Positions 8,081 to 16,182 of a DNA stretch of 64,000 bases are shown here, piece after piece. The first letter of the stretch is position 1. Every line of letters begins with the position of its first letter. Both the position numbers and the translations under genes were made by a program. The DNA is from Microbacterium sp. TPD7012 (GTDB taxonomy: Bacteria; Actinomycetota; Actinomycetes; Actinomycetales; Microbacteriaceae). The stretch is from positions 94,079 through 158,078 of the forward strand of contig NZ_QDFV01000007.1 in the NCBI RefSeq assembly GCF_003075395.1, written 5' to 3'. The notes beneath the pieces are model-generated. The model searched no databases, was not told the DNA's origin, and saw only the letters and a list, made by a program, of their open reading frames with translations.

Positions 8081-8959
8081 TCAGTACCAGTTCGTGGCCT
8101 GCGAGTGCCCCCAGGCGCTGCACGGAGTGCCGTAGACGGACGAGATGTAGCCGAGACCCCAGGCGATCTGGGTCGTGGCGTTCGTCTCCCAGTCGCTGCC
8201 CTCCGACGCCATCTTGCTGCCGGGAAGGGCCTGCGGGATGCCCGTCGCGCCGCTGGGGTTGTACGCCTGGTAGTTCCAGCCGGACTCCTTGTTCCAGAGC
8301 GACTCCAGGCAGGAGAACTGGTCGCCTCCCCAGCCGTAGCGGCTCGACATCATCTGCTGAGCGGTGGCCTTCGCACCCTCGACCGTGTTCGCGGAGGCGA
8401 GAGCCGCGGCGGCGGCCTCTGCTTCGGCGGCGGCCGCGGCGGCGGCGTCATCCGCGGCCTTCTTCTCCTGCGCAGCGGTGAAGGCGCCCTGCAGCGCCAC
8501 GGTCGCCGTGGCGAGCGCCTTCGTCTCGGCTTCCACCTCGCCCGCGAGGACCGTGACGACCAGGGGCGACATCGCGTCGCGGTCCTCGAGCGCGTCGATG
8601 TCGTCCTGCAGCTCCGACACGTCGACGGGCGGGGCGGCGCTCACGTCGAGACCCGAGGCGGTCACGTCGTACGTCAGAGCCTGCGCGCTCAGCACGGCAT
8701 CCTTCGCATCGACCAGCGGCACCGCCGCGTCGTCCGCGACCTTCGCGTGGGACTCGGTGCCGGCGACCAGCTGCGCGACGGCGGCCGTCGCGTCCGGCAT
8801 CTCGGCGCCGGCGGCCGGGGCAGACACGATGCCGGCGGTGAGGGTGATGCCGAGGAGAGCGGCGGCGGCGGTCCCGAGGATCATCATCGGACGGCGGGTC
8901 GTGGCGCGCGCGGATGCCGCGGCGGAGGCGCGCCGAAGCGCACGGGTTTCATGGAGCAT
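8081..8959 (-). CDS. Secreted lytic transglycosylase-like cell wall protein
   Basis: A 292-residue exported protein. A basic N-terminus is followed by a hydrophobic segment (about residues 26-45) ending in APAAGA, a probable signal peptide. Residues of about 50-200 are rich in Ala, Asp and Glu with a predicted coiled coil (QEKKAADDAAAAAAAEAEAA). The C-terminal 85 residues hold the transglycosylase-like fold: YGWGGDQFSCLESLWNKESGWNYQAYNPSGATGIPQALPGSKM, split here by its catalytic Glu in NKESGW. The two Cys may form a disulfide. The organisation resembles resuscitation or aggregation-promoting factors. The ATG at 8959 has a weak ribosome site. Confidence 0.82.
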   Translation of the reverse strand: MLHETRALRRASAAASARATTRRPMMILGTAAAALLGITLTAGIVSAPAAGAEMPDATAAVAQLVAGTESHAKVADDAAVPLVDAKDAVLSAQALTYDVTASGLDVSAAPPVDVSELQDDIDALEDRDAMSPLVVTVLAGEVEAETKALATATVALQGAFTAAQEKKAADDAAAAAAAEAEAAAAALASANTVEGAKATAQQMMSSRYGWGGDQFSCLESLWNKESGWNYQAYNPSGATGIPQALPGSKMASEGSDWETNATTQIAWGLGYISSVYGTPCSAWGHSQATNWY

Positions 8960-9088
8960 GGTTCGACTTTCGGGTCGTCGTACGCCCAATACAGGAGACT
9001 CATCGGGAGCTCGTCCCAGGCGCAAGTGTTCGAGCCTGCCATGCCTTCCTGAACGAAAATTGTGCCTCATCTGGGATTTACATGAGAA
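8960..9088 (-). other. Leader of the transglycosylase gene; nothing identified
   Basis: These 129 bases between the typA terminator and the start at 8959 must hold the promoter. I see no convincing -35/-10 pair and no match to the cyclic di-AMP (ydaO) riboswitch often found before such genes in actinobacteria. Confidence 0.3.
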
Positions 9089-9127
9089 GAGGGCCCCGCA
9101 CGCGCCTTTCGGCGGTGCGAGGCCCTC
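9089..9127 (-). terminator. Terminator of typA
   Basis: GAGGGCC..GCAC pairs with GTGC..GGCCCTC around a short loop, giving a stem of about 12 bp with one mismatch region. A short pyrimidine-rich TTCTC follows on the minus strand. It lies 24 bases after the typA stop. Confidence 0.75.
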
Positions 9128-9150
9128 TGCAGAGCACTCTCGAACGAGGG

Positions 9151-11064
9151 TCAGGCGTTCGCGTCCTGACGCTTGATGCGGGCGGTCTCGCGAGCGCGGG
9201 TGTTCTGATCCAGGTTCACCTTGCGGATGCGAACGACCTCCGGCGTCACCTCGACGCACTCGTCGTCACGGGCGAACTCGAGGCTCTCCTCGAGCGTCAG
9301 CTGACGCGGCGGGGTCATCGACTCGAACGTGTCGGAGCTCGCTGCACGCATGTTGGTGAGCTTCTTCTCCTTGGTGATGTTCACGTCCATGTCGTCGGCG
9401 CGCGAGTTCTCGCCGATGACCATGCCCTCGTAGACCTCCTGCGTGGGCTGCACGAAGAACGACATGCGCTCCTGCAGGGCGATCATCGCGAACGGGGTCA
9501 CGACGCCCTGGCGGTCGGCGACGATCGAGCCGTTCTGGCGCGTGGTGATGTGTCCGGCCCACGGCTCGTAGCCGTGCGAGATCGCGTTGGCGATGCCGGT
9601 GCCACGGGTCGTGGTGAGGAACTCGCTGCGGAAGCCGATGAGGCCGCGCGACGGGACGATGAACTCCATGCGCACCCAGCCGGTGCCGTGGTTCGTCATG
9701 TTCTCCATGCGACCCTTGCGGCCGGCGAGCAGCTGCGTGATCGCGCCGAGGTGCTCCTCGGGCGTGTCGATCGTGAGGTGCTCGAACGGCTCGTGCGTCT
9801 TGCCGTCGATCTGCTTCGTGACGACCTGGGGCTTGCCCACCGTGAGCTCGAAGCCCTCGCGGCGCATGTTCTCGACGAGGATCGCGAGCGCGAGCTCGCC
9901 GCGTCCCTGCACCTCCCACGCGTCGGGGCGGCCGATGTCGACGACCTTGAGCGAGACGTTGCCGATGAGCTCGCGGTCGAGACGGTCCTTGACCATGCGG
10001 GCGGTCAGCTTGTGGCCCTTGACCTTGCCCATGAGGGGCGAGGTGTTCGTGCCGATCGTCATCGAGATGGCGGGGTCGTCGACCGTGATCGCCGGAAGCG
10101 GGCGGACGTCCTCGGGGTCGGCGATCGTCTCGCCGATCGTGATGTCCTCGAAGCCGGCGATGGCGACGATGTCACCGGGCGCCGCCGACTCCGCGGGGTA
10201 GCGCTCGAGGGCGCGGGTCTTCAGGAGCTCGGTGATGCGGGCGTTGCTGGTCGAGCCGTCGGCACGGACCCAGGCGACCGTCTGCCCCTTCTTCAGCGTG
10301 CCATTGAAGACGCGGAGGAGAGCGAGGCGACCGAGGAACGGGCTCGAGTCGAGGTTCGTGACCCAGGCCTGCAGCGGGGCCTCGTCGTCGTAGGACGGCG
10401 CCGGGATGTGCTCGAGGATGGCGCCGAAGAGCGGCTCCAGGTTCTCGTTGTCCGGCAGCGTGCCGTTCTCGGGGCGGTTCAGCGATGCGGCACCGGCGCG
10501 GCCGGAGGCGTACACGATCGGCACGTCGAGCAGCGCGTCGACGTCGAGATCCGGCACGTCGTCGACGAGGTCGGACGCGAGACCCAGGAGCAGGTCGTGG
10601 GCCTCCTCCTCGACCTCGGCGATGCGCGCGTCGGGACGGTCGGTCTTGTTGACCAGCAGGATGACGGGCAGCTTCGCCTCGAGCGCCTTGCGGAGCACGA
10701 AGCGGGTCTGCGGGAGCGGGCCCTCGCTGGCGTCGACGAGCAGCACGACGCCGTCGACCATGGAGAGGCCGCGCTCGACCTCTCCGCCGAAGTCGGCGTG
10801 ACCGGGGGTGTCGATGACGTTGATCGTCACCTCGCCGTCGGTGGCGTGCACGCCCTTGTAGGTGATCGCCGTGTTCTTGGCGAGGATCGTGATGCCCTTC
10901 TCACGCTCGAGGTCGTTCGAGTCCATGGCGCGTTCGTCCACGTGGGCGTGTTCGCCGAAGGAGCCCGTCTGACGCAGCATGGCGTCGACGAGAGTGGTCT
11001 TGCCGTGGTCGACGTGCGCGACGATTGCGACGTTGCGGAGGTCAGAGCGGAGGGCGTGCGCCAT
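9151..11064 (-). CDS. typA: Translational GTPase TypA/BipA
   Basis: A 637-residue ribosome-binding GTPase of the EF-G superfamily. The GTP-binding motifs are VAHVDHGKTTL (G1), DTPGHADFGGEVER (G3) and NKTDRPDAR (G4) in the first 140 residues. The C-terminal TypA-specific domain ends with a basic tail. It assists ribosome assembly and stress adaptation. It has the full family length. It is transcribed alone, with a weak AGGA ribosome site before the ATG, a TATCCT -10 candidate at 11118-11113, and its own terminator. Confidence 0.96.
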   Translation of the reverse strand: MAHALRSDLRNVAIVAHVDHGKTTLVDAMLRQTGSFGEHAHVDERAMDSNDLEREKGITILAKNTAITYKGVHATDGEVTINVIDTPGHADFGGEVERGLSMVDGVVLLVDASEGPLPQTRFVLRKALEAKLPVILLVNKTDRPDARIAEVEEEAHDLLLGLASDLVDDVPDLDVDALLDVPIVYASGRAGAASLNRPENGTLPDNENLEPLFGAILEHIPAPSYDDEAPLQAWVTNLDSSPFLGRLALLRVFNGTLKKGQTVAWVRADGSTSNARITELLKTRALERYPAESAAPGDIVAIAGFEDITIGETIADPEDVRPLPAITVDDPAISMTIGTNTSPLMGKVKGHKLTARMVKDRLDRELIGNVSLKVVDIGRPDAWEVQGRGELALAILVENMRREGFELTVGKPQVVTKQIDGKTHEPFEHLTIDTPEEHLGAITQLLAGRKGRMENMTNHGTGWVRMEFIVPSRGLIGFRSEFLTTTRGTGIANAISHGYEPWAGHITTRQNGSIVADRQGVVTPFAMIALQERMSFFVQPTQEVYEGMVIGENSRADDMDVNITKEKKLTNMRAASSDTFESMTPPRQLTLEESLEFARDDECVEVTPEVVRIRKVNLDQNTRARETARIKRQDANA

Positions 11065-11153
11065 GCAGAAGTCCTAAAGAGGTGTGGGATTGCGCCGGGA
11101 AGCCGACGTTCCAGGATAACGCAAGCTGAGGGTCTGTTCCTGAGCGGACGTCG

Positions 11154-11166
11154 TAGCATCGGGATC
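11154..11166 (+). promoter_or_regulatory. Leaderless promoter of the CPBP protease gene
   Basis: TAGCAT at 11154-11159 is followed by seven bases and the GTG at 11167. There is no Shine-Dalgarno sequence. Confidence 0.5.
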
Positions 11167-11973
11167 GTGACTTCCCGACCTGTCCCGGACCCCCTCTCCT
11201 GGGACCCTCCTGCACCCTCCCGCGGCCGCATCGGGTGGGAGATCGCGATCGTGCTCGCGCTGGGCCTCGGCCAGTCCGCCGTGTACGCGATCGTGCAGCT
11301 CGCCTACCGGCTCACGGATGAGACGCCGCTGGCGGATCAGACCGCGACGCTCAACCCGTCGCGCAGCGACCGCGAGCTCTTCGATCTCATCTATCAGGTG
11401 CTGTCGATCGGATTCTCGCTCGTGCCGGTGCTGCTGGTGTGCTTCCTCCTCTGGCAGTCGCGCCGTCCGCACCTGGGCAGGCTGGGACTGGACGGCACGA
11501 GGATCGCAGCGGATGCCGGGCGCGGCATGCTCCTCGTCCTCGCCATCGGCATCCCCGGTCTGGCGCTCTACATCGCCGGACGCGCCTCGGGGCTCTTCGT
11601 CGCGGTGAATCCGGCGGGACTCGACGCGTACTGGTGGACTGTCCCCGTCCTGCTGCTCGCCGCCGCGCGGGCGTCGCTGCAGGAGGAGTTCGTCGTGCTC
11701 GGATATCTCTTCGCGCGCCTCCGGCAGCTCGGATGGAGTCCGTGGACCATCATCGTCTCCACCTCGGTGCTGCGTGCGAGCTACCACCTGTACCAGGGGC
11801 CCGGCGCGTTCATCGGGAATCTGGCGATGGGGCTGCTGTTCGGCTGGCTCTTCCAGCGCAGCGGTCGTCTGCTGCCGTTCCTCGTCGCGCACTTCCTGAT
11901 CGACGCGACCGTGTTCGTCGGCTATCCCTGGGCGGCGGCGACCTGGCCGGAGCTCTTCGGACTGCCGAGCTGA
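11167..11973 (+). CDS. CPBP-family intramembrane metalloprotease
   Basis: A 268-residue polytopic membrane protein with seven or eight hydrophobic segments. The CPBP (CAAX protease/bacteriocin-processing) motifs are visible: the paired Glu in SLQEEFVVLGYLFARLR, YHLYQGPGAFIGNLAMGL with its His, and FLVAHFLIDATVF with a second His. These side chains form the active site of abortive-infection or CAAX-type proteases. The substrate is unknown. The frame is open far upstream, but that part is antisense to typA. The GTG at 11167 is chosen because of the TAGCAT box seven bases before it. Confidence 0.85.
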   Translation: MTSRPVPDPLSWDPPAPSRGRIGWEIAIVLALGLGQSAVYAIVQLAYRLTDETPLADQTATLNPSRSDRELFDLIYQVLSIGFSLVPVLLVCFLLWQSRRPHLGRLGLDGTRIAADAGRGMLLVLAIGIPGLALYIAGRASGLFVAVNPAGLDAYWWTVPVLLLAAARASLQEEFVVLGYLFARLRQLGWSPWTIIVSTSVLRASYHLYQGPGAFIGNLAMGLLFGWLFQRSGRLLPFLVAHFLIDATVFVGYPWAAATWPELFGLPS

Positions 11974-11980
11974 GACGGGG

Positions 11981-12547
11981 TCAGCCGGCGTTCGCGATGA
12001 ACACGGCCACCGCGGCCCAGACCAGGATGACGGCCAGGGCGAGGAGAGCGGGACGATCCCAGCTCCGCCGGATGGGAGCATCGGCGGCGGGATCGGACGC
12101 CTCCCAGCGATCGCGGATGTCGGTCAGATCGCGCAGGCTGGCCGGGGCTTTGGGCTCCTCGTCCTGCCGACCCGCGGCGCGCCGCTGCCGCGCCCTGGCC
12201 GGCCCGCCGTAGCACGTGACGTCGGTGCCGTCATCGAGCGAGAAGACGAGCTGCCAGCGCAGATCGATGTCACGCACACGACGCCACCCGAAGGTCGTGC
12301 GTCGCAGCATGTTCTGCACGGTCGCCTCCGCGTCGTCGATGCGGACGAACGAGACGAAGGCGACCTCGTACACGACCCACAGCCCGAGGAGGATCCACGG
12401 TGCGAGCAGCAGCGACTGCCCCCACCCCGCGCGCACGACGGCATCGCCGAGCAGGAACAGCGCGAGCAGCGAGCAGAGGACGAGGAAGACCGGACCGGAG
12501 GCCGCACGGAAAGTCCGTGCGGCCCCCGATCCTGGATCGGTCGGCAC
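11981..12547 (-). CDS. PH-domain membrane protein in the first peptide-transporter operon
   Basis: A 188-residue protein with two membrane segments near the N-terminus (about residues 18-36 and 44-64), a central beta-rich PH-like part (VRIDDAEATVQNMLRRTTFGWRRV, split by a basic patch) and a single C-terminal membrane segment (about 168-186). It resembles bacterial PH-domain proteins (bPH6/YdbT-like). The GTG start is 2 bases after the stop of the ATP-binding gene, so it is the last gene of that operon. Its relation to peptide uptake is unclear. Confidence 0.72.
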   Translation of the reverse strand: MPTDPGSGAARTFRAASGPVFLVLCSLLALFLLGDAVVRAGWGQSLLLAPWILLGLWVVYEVAFVSFVRIDDAEATVQNMLRRTTFGWRRVRDIDLRWQLVFSLDDGTDVTCYGGPARARQRRAAGRQDEEPKAPASLRDLTDIRDRWEASDPAADAPIRRSWDRPALLALAVILVWAAVAVFIANAG

Positions 12548-12549
12548 GT

Positions 12550-14223
12550 TCAGCGCCCGCCGAGCGGGATCGACGCCCCGGGGATCGCCTTGAGGAGCCG
12601 GTCGGTGTACTCCTGCTGGGGGTTGGCGAAGATCTCGTCGACAGTTCCCTGTTCGACGACCTTCCCCTTCTCCATGACGCAGACGAGGTCGCTCGACACG
12701 CGCACGACAGCGAGGTCGTGCGTGATGAACAGGTACGTCAGGTTCAGCTCCGACTGCAGCTCGGCGAGCAGCTTCAGGATCTGATCCTGCACCAGCACGT
12801 CGAGCGCCGAGACGGCCTCGTCGAGCACGACGATGTCCGGCTTGAGCGCGAGCGCCCGGGCGATCGCGACGCGCTGCCGCTGTCCGCCGGAGAGCTCGTT
12901 CGCGTATCGGGTCGCGAGCGTCCTCGGCAGCGCCACCTGGTCGAGAAGCTCCTCGACGCGTTCGCGCTGCGAAGCCCGATCCCCCACACCGTGGATCTGG
13001 AGCGGCTCGGAGATCGTGTTCCCGATGTTGCGCAGCGGGTCCAGCGATCCGTACGGATCCTGGAACACGGGCTGCATGCGGCGGCGCAGCCCGAACGCCT
13101 GCGCGTTCGAGAGCTTCGACACATCCTGACCGTCGATCTCGATGGTGCCGCTCGTGGGCTCCTCGAGCTTGAGCACCATCTTGGCGACCGTCGACTTGCC
13201 GGAACCCGACTCGCCGACGAGGGCGAGCGTCTTCCCGCGCGGGATGTCGAAGGAGACGTCGTCGACCGCACGGAACGCCTCGCTGCGGAAGTTCCCCTGA
13301 CGGATCTTGTAGTCCTTCGTGAGTCCCGCCACCCGCACGGTCGGCGGGATGTCCGCGAGGTCCTCGAGCGTCTCGATGCCGCGGTCCTCGACGACGGCCT
13401 GGATGCGCTGCGAGGCGACGCTCGGGGCTGCACCCACGAGTCGTTGCGTGTACGGATGCTGCGGATTCTCGAGGATCTGCCTGCTCGGGCCGGCCTCGAC
13501 GATGTTGCCGTTGCTCATCACGATGATCTTCTCGGCGCGCTCGGCCGCGAGGCCGAGGTCGTGAGTGATGAGGAGCACCGAGGTGCCCTTGTCACGCGTG
13601 AGCGTCGCCATGTGATCGAGGATGACCCGCTGCACCGTCACGTCGAGCGCCGAGGTCGGCTCGTCGGCGATCAGGAGCTTCGGGTCGGCGGCCAGTCCGA
13701 TGCCGATCAGCGCACGCTGGCGCATGCCGCCGGAGAACTGGTGCGGGAACTGGTGCAGGCGTCGCTCGGCGTCGCCGAGTCCTGCCTGCTGCAGCACCTC
13801 GATCGCCCGCGCCTTCACATCCGCCTTGCCACGGGCGATCCCGTTCGCGCGGATCGCCTCCTTGACCTGGAAGCCGATGCTCCACACCGGGTTGAGGTTC
13901 GACATCGGATCCTGCGGGACGAAGCCGATCTCGCGGCCGCGGACGGTCTCGATCTCGTGGCGCCCGAGCGTGGTGAGCTCGCGGCCGTCGAGGGTGATCG
14001 ATCCGCCCGTGATCGTTCCGGTGCCGGGAAGCAGGTTCACGATGGCACTGGCGGTCGTGGACTTGCCCGAGCCGGACTCGCCCACGATGGCGACGGTCTC
14101 GCCGGGGAAGATGTCGAAGCTCGCGCCGTGCAGGACCTCGCGGAGACCCTCCTGTGTGCGGAACGCGACCTTGAGGTCGCGCACGCTCAGCAGCGGCACC
14201 TGTTCGGGAGTGCGCTCGCTCAT
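12550..14223 (-). CDS. Peptide ABC transporter, fused double ATP-binding protein (DppD-DppF type)
   Basis: A 557-residue protein with two nucleotide-binding domains joined in one chain. Domain 1 (about residues 8-265) has GESGSGKSTTASAIV, the SGGMRQRALIGIGL signature and DEPTSALD. Domain 2 (about 300-550) has GESGSGKSTVAKMVL, LSGGQRQRVAIARAL and a DEAVSALD Walker B. Separate DppD and DppF subunits are usual, so this fusion makes one polypeptide power the transporter. It follows the permease gene with a 4-base overlap. Confidence 0.92.
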   Translation of the reverse strand: MSERTPEQVPLLSVRDLKVAFRTQEGLREVLHGASFDIFPGETVAIVGESGSGKSTTASAIVNLLPGTGTITGGSITLDGRELTTLGRHEIETVRGREIGFVPQDPMSNLNPVWSIGFQVKEAIRANGIARGKADVKARAIEVLQQAGLGDAERRLHQFPHQFSGGMRQRALIGIGLAADPKLLIADEPTSALDVTVQRVILDHMATLTRDKGTSVLLITHDLGLAAERAEKIIVMSNGNIVEAGPSRQILENPQHPYTQRLVGAAPSVASQRIQAVVEDRGIETLEDLADIPPTVRVAGLTKDYKIRQGNFRSEAFRAVDDVSFDIPRGKTLALVGESGSGKSTVAKMVLKLEEPTSGTIEIDGQDVSKLSNAQAFGLRRRMQPVFQDPYGSLDPLRNIGNTISEPLQIHGVGDRASQRERVEELLDQVALPRTLATRYANELSGGQRQRVAIARALALKPDIVVLDEAVSALDVLVQDQILKLLAELQSELNLTYLFITHDLAVVRVSSDLVCVMEKGKVVEQGTVDEIFANPQQEYTDRLLKAIPGASIPLGGR

Positions 14224-15164
14224 CGGCGTGCCCTCGCTCTCGGATCGATGGCGTCTCGGATGAGCTCGCCCAGGGTCACGAACGCGAGCACGGCGAGCGT
14301 GAGCGCGATCGACGGATAGATGAGCGCCATCGGCGCCACCCGGAGCGACGACTGTGCCGCGCTGATGTCATTTCCCCACGACATGGTGTCGCTTCCCAGG
14401 CCGACGCCGAGGAACGACAGGGTCGCCTCGGCGACGATCGATGCCGCGAGCGACAGCGTCGAGACGACGAGCAGCGGCGCCAGGGCGTTCGGGATGACGT
14501 GTCCGACGAGCGTGCCGAACTTGGAGCGTCCGAGCGCACGAGAGGCGACCACGAAGTCCGCCTGACGTACCCGGAGGACCTCCGCACGCACGACACGCGC
14601 GGTGGACGCCCAGGCGAAACCACCGATCGCGAACGCGAGGACCGGAACGGAGCGGTACTGCGAGAAGACCGTCATGACGACCACGGCGGCGAGGATGTAG
14701 GGAATGGCGAAGAAGATGTCGCCGATGCGCGACAGCAGCGAGTCCAGCCATCCGCCGTAGAAGCCGGCGAGCGCACCCATGATGAGGCCGACGATCGAGC
14801 CGATCGCTGTGGCCAGCAGACCGACGGCGAGCGAGGTCTGCGCGCCCCAGACGATGCGGGCGTAGATGTCGCAGCCCTGGAACGTGAATCCGAGCGGATG
14901 CCCGTCCGTCGGTCCGGCATTGCTGTTGCCCAGTTCGCACCCGCTGTTCGGCGGGGTCGATGTGAACAGCGTCGGCCAGAGCGCCATCACCAGGAAGAAG
15001 AGTGCGAGCACGACCGAGAACCAGAACAGCGGACGCCGCCGGAGGTCGGTCCACGCATCGCGCCACAGGTTGCGCGGCTTCTCCGCGATGCGCACGGCGT
15101 CGACGGAGATGCTCTCCGTCTCGACGGGCGCGACGAAGTGATTCTGCGAGTTGGGGTCATGCAT
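14220..15164 (-). CDS. Peptide ABC transporter permease (DppC/OppC type)
   Basis: A 314-residue inner-membrane permease with an N-terminal cytoplasmic part, a membrane segment near residues 50-70, and five more after residue 110. The EAA-like coupling loop is near SRALGRSKFGTLVGHVIPNAL. An extracytoplasmic loop between the first two segments contains two Cys (SGCELGNSNAGP and FQGCDIY) that could pair. It overlaps the DppB-type gene upstream by 8 bases and the ATP-binding gene downstream by 4 bases. Confidence 0.92.
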   Translation of the reverse strand: MHDPNSQNHFVAPVETESISVDAVRIAEKPRNLWRDAWTDLRRRPLFWFSVVLALFFLVMALWPTLFTSTPPNSGCELGNSNAGPTDGHPLGFTFQGCDIYARIVWGAQTSLAVGLLATAIGSIVGLIMGALAGFYGGWLDSLLSRIGDIFFAIPYILAAVVVMTVFSQYRSVPVLAFAIGGFAWASTARVVRAEVLRVRQADFVVASRALGRSKFGTLVGHVIPNALAPLLVVSTLSLAASIVAEATLSFLGVGLGSDTMSWGNDISAAQSSLRVAPMALIYPSIALTLAVLAFVTLGELIRDAIDPRARARR

Positions 15165-16083
15165 AGCGGATCCTTGGGTCGAGCAGACCGTAGAGCAGGT
15201 CGATGACGAGGTTGACCAGGACGTACAGGATCACGAACACCGTGACGAAGGAGACCACGGTGGGGCCCTCGTTGCGGATCGCGGCCTGGTACAGCGTGTT
15301 GCCGACGCCGGGGACGTTGAAGATCCCCTCGGTCACGGTCGCTCCGACCAGCAGCACACCGAAGTTGGTGGCCGAGTTGGTGATCACGGGGATCAGCGAG
15401 TTGCGCAGCACGTGCACCGGGATCACCCGACTGCGCGAGAGCCCCTTGCTGTAGGCGGTGCGCACCCAGTCCTGGTTGAGCGTGTCGATCACGGAGCTCC
15501 GCATCAGACGCATGCTGACCGCGAACAGACTGAAGCCGAGCACGATCGCCGGTAGCCACAGGCCGCCCCAGTCGTTGTCGGAGCCCACTGTGGGTTTGAA
15601 CCAGCCGAGCTGGATCGCCAGGAAGTACTGCGCGAGGAACGCGACCACGAAGATCGGGATGGCGATGGCGACGAGGGCGATGCCGAGCATCGCGTGATCG
15701 AAGACCTTGCCCTTGCGCAGCGCCGAGATCGTGCCGATGACGATCGCGAGCGTGAACTCGATGGCGATCGCCATGACCGCCAGGCGCCCTGTGACCGGGA
15801 GGGTCTCTGCGAGGACCTCCGAGACCGGACGGCCGGAGAACGTGTTTCCGAGGTCGCCCTGGAACACACCGGTGATGTAGTACCAGTACTGCACGAGGAA
15901 CGGATCGTTCAGGTGGTACTGCTCACGCAGCTGCTCCACGACCGCAGGGTTCGGGGTGCGGTCGCCGAACAGGGCGAGGATCGGATCGCCGGGCATGGCG
16001 AACACGAGGAAGTAGATGAGCAGGGTGGCTCCGAAGAAAACCGGAATCACCTGCAGAAGACGTCTGAGGATGTAGCCGAACAT
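15157..16083 (-). CDS. Peptide ABC transporter permease (DppB/OppB type)
   Basis: A 308-residue permease with six membrane segments, opening MFGYILRRLLQVIPVFFGAT as DppB proteins do. The coupling region is AYSKGLSRSRVIPVHVLRNSL. A second in-frame start, a GTG at 16125, adds 14 residues (FDKLFRLLATGPQ), but it lies only 8 bases from a perfect 13-bp hairpin and has no ribosome site. The ATG at 16083 also matches the family start better. The 100 bases after oppA hold only that hairpin. Confidence 0.9.
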   Translation of the reverse strand: MFGYILRRLLQVIPVFFGATLLIYFLVFAMPGDPILALFGDRTPNPAVVEQLREQYHLNDPFLVQYWYYITGVFQGDLGNTFSGRPVSEVLAETLPVTGRLAVMAIAIEFTLAIVIGTISALRKGKVFDHAMLGIALVAIAIPIFVVAFLAQYFLAIQLGWFKPTVGSDNDWGGLWLPAIVLGFSLFAVSMRLMRSSVIDTLNQDWVRTAYSKGLSRSRVIPVHVLRNSLIPVITNSATNFGVLLVGATVTEGIFNVPGVGNTLYQAAIRNEGPTVVSFVTVFVILYVLVNLVIDLLYGLLDPRIRYA

Positions 16084-16132
16084 CTGTGGTCCCGTTGCGA
16101 GGAGGCGGAAAAGCTTGTCGAACACAGCCCGC

Positions 16133-16162
16133 GAGGCGGTGACGACGAATCGTCACCGCCTC
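16133..16162 (-). terminator. Intercistronic hairpin between oppA and the permease genes
   Basis: GAGGCGGTGACGA, a CGAA loop, then TCGTCACCGCCTC form a perfect 13-bp stem without a T-run. Placed directly after the binding-protein gene, such hairpins usually stabilise the oppA mRNA or partly terminate, so that binding protein exceeds permease. Confidence 0.7.
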
Positions 16163-16182
16163 ACAGGTGAGTGCCGTCCGGC

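Noticed and set aside
8960..9088. Cyclic di-AMP riboswitch before the transglycosylase gene
   Set aside because: Such switches are common before cell wall hydrolases in actinobacteria, but none of the conserved ydaO words is present.
8914..11166. Upstream extension of the CPBP protease frame
   Set aside because: It is antisense to typA, and a leaderless GTG at 11167 explains the start.
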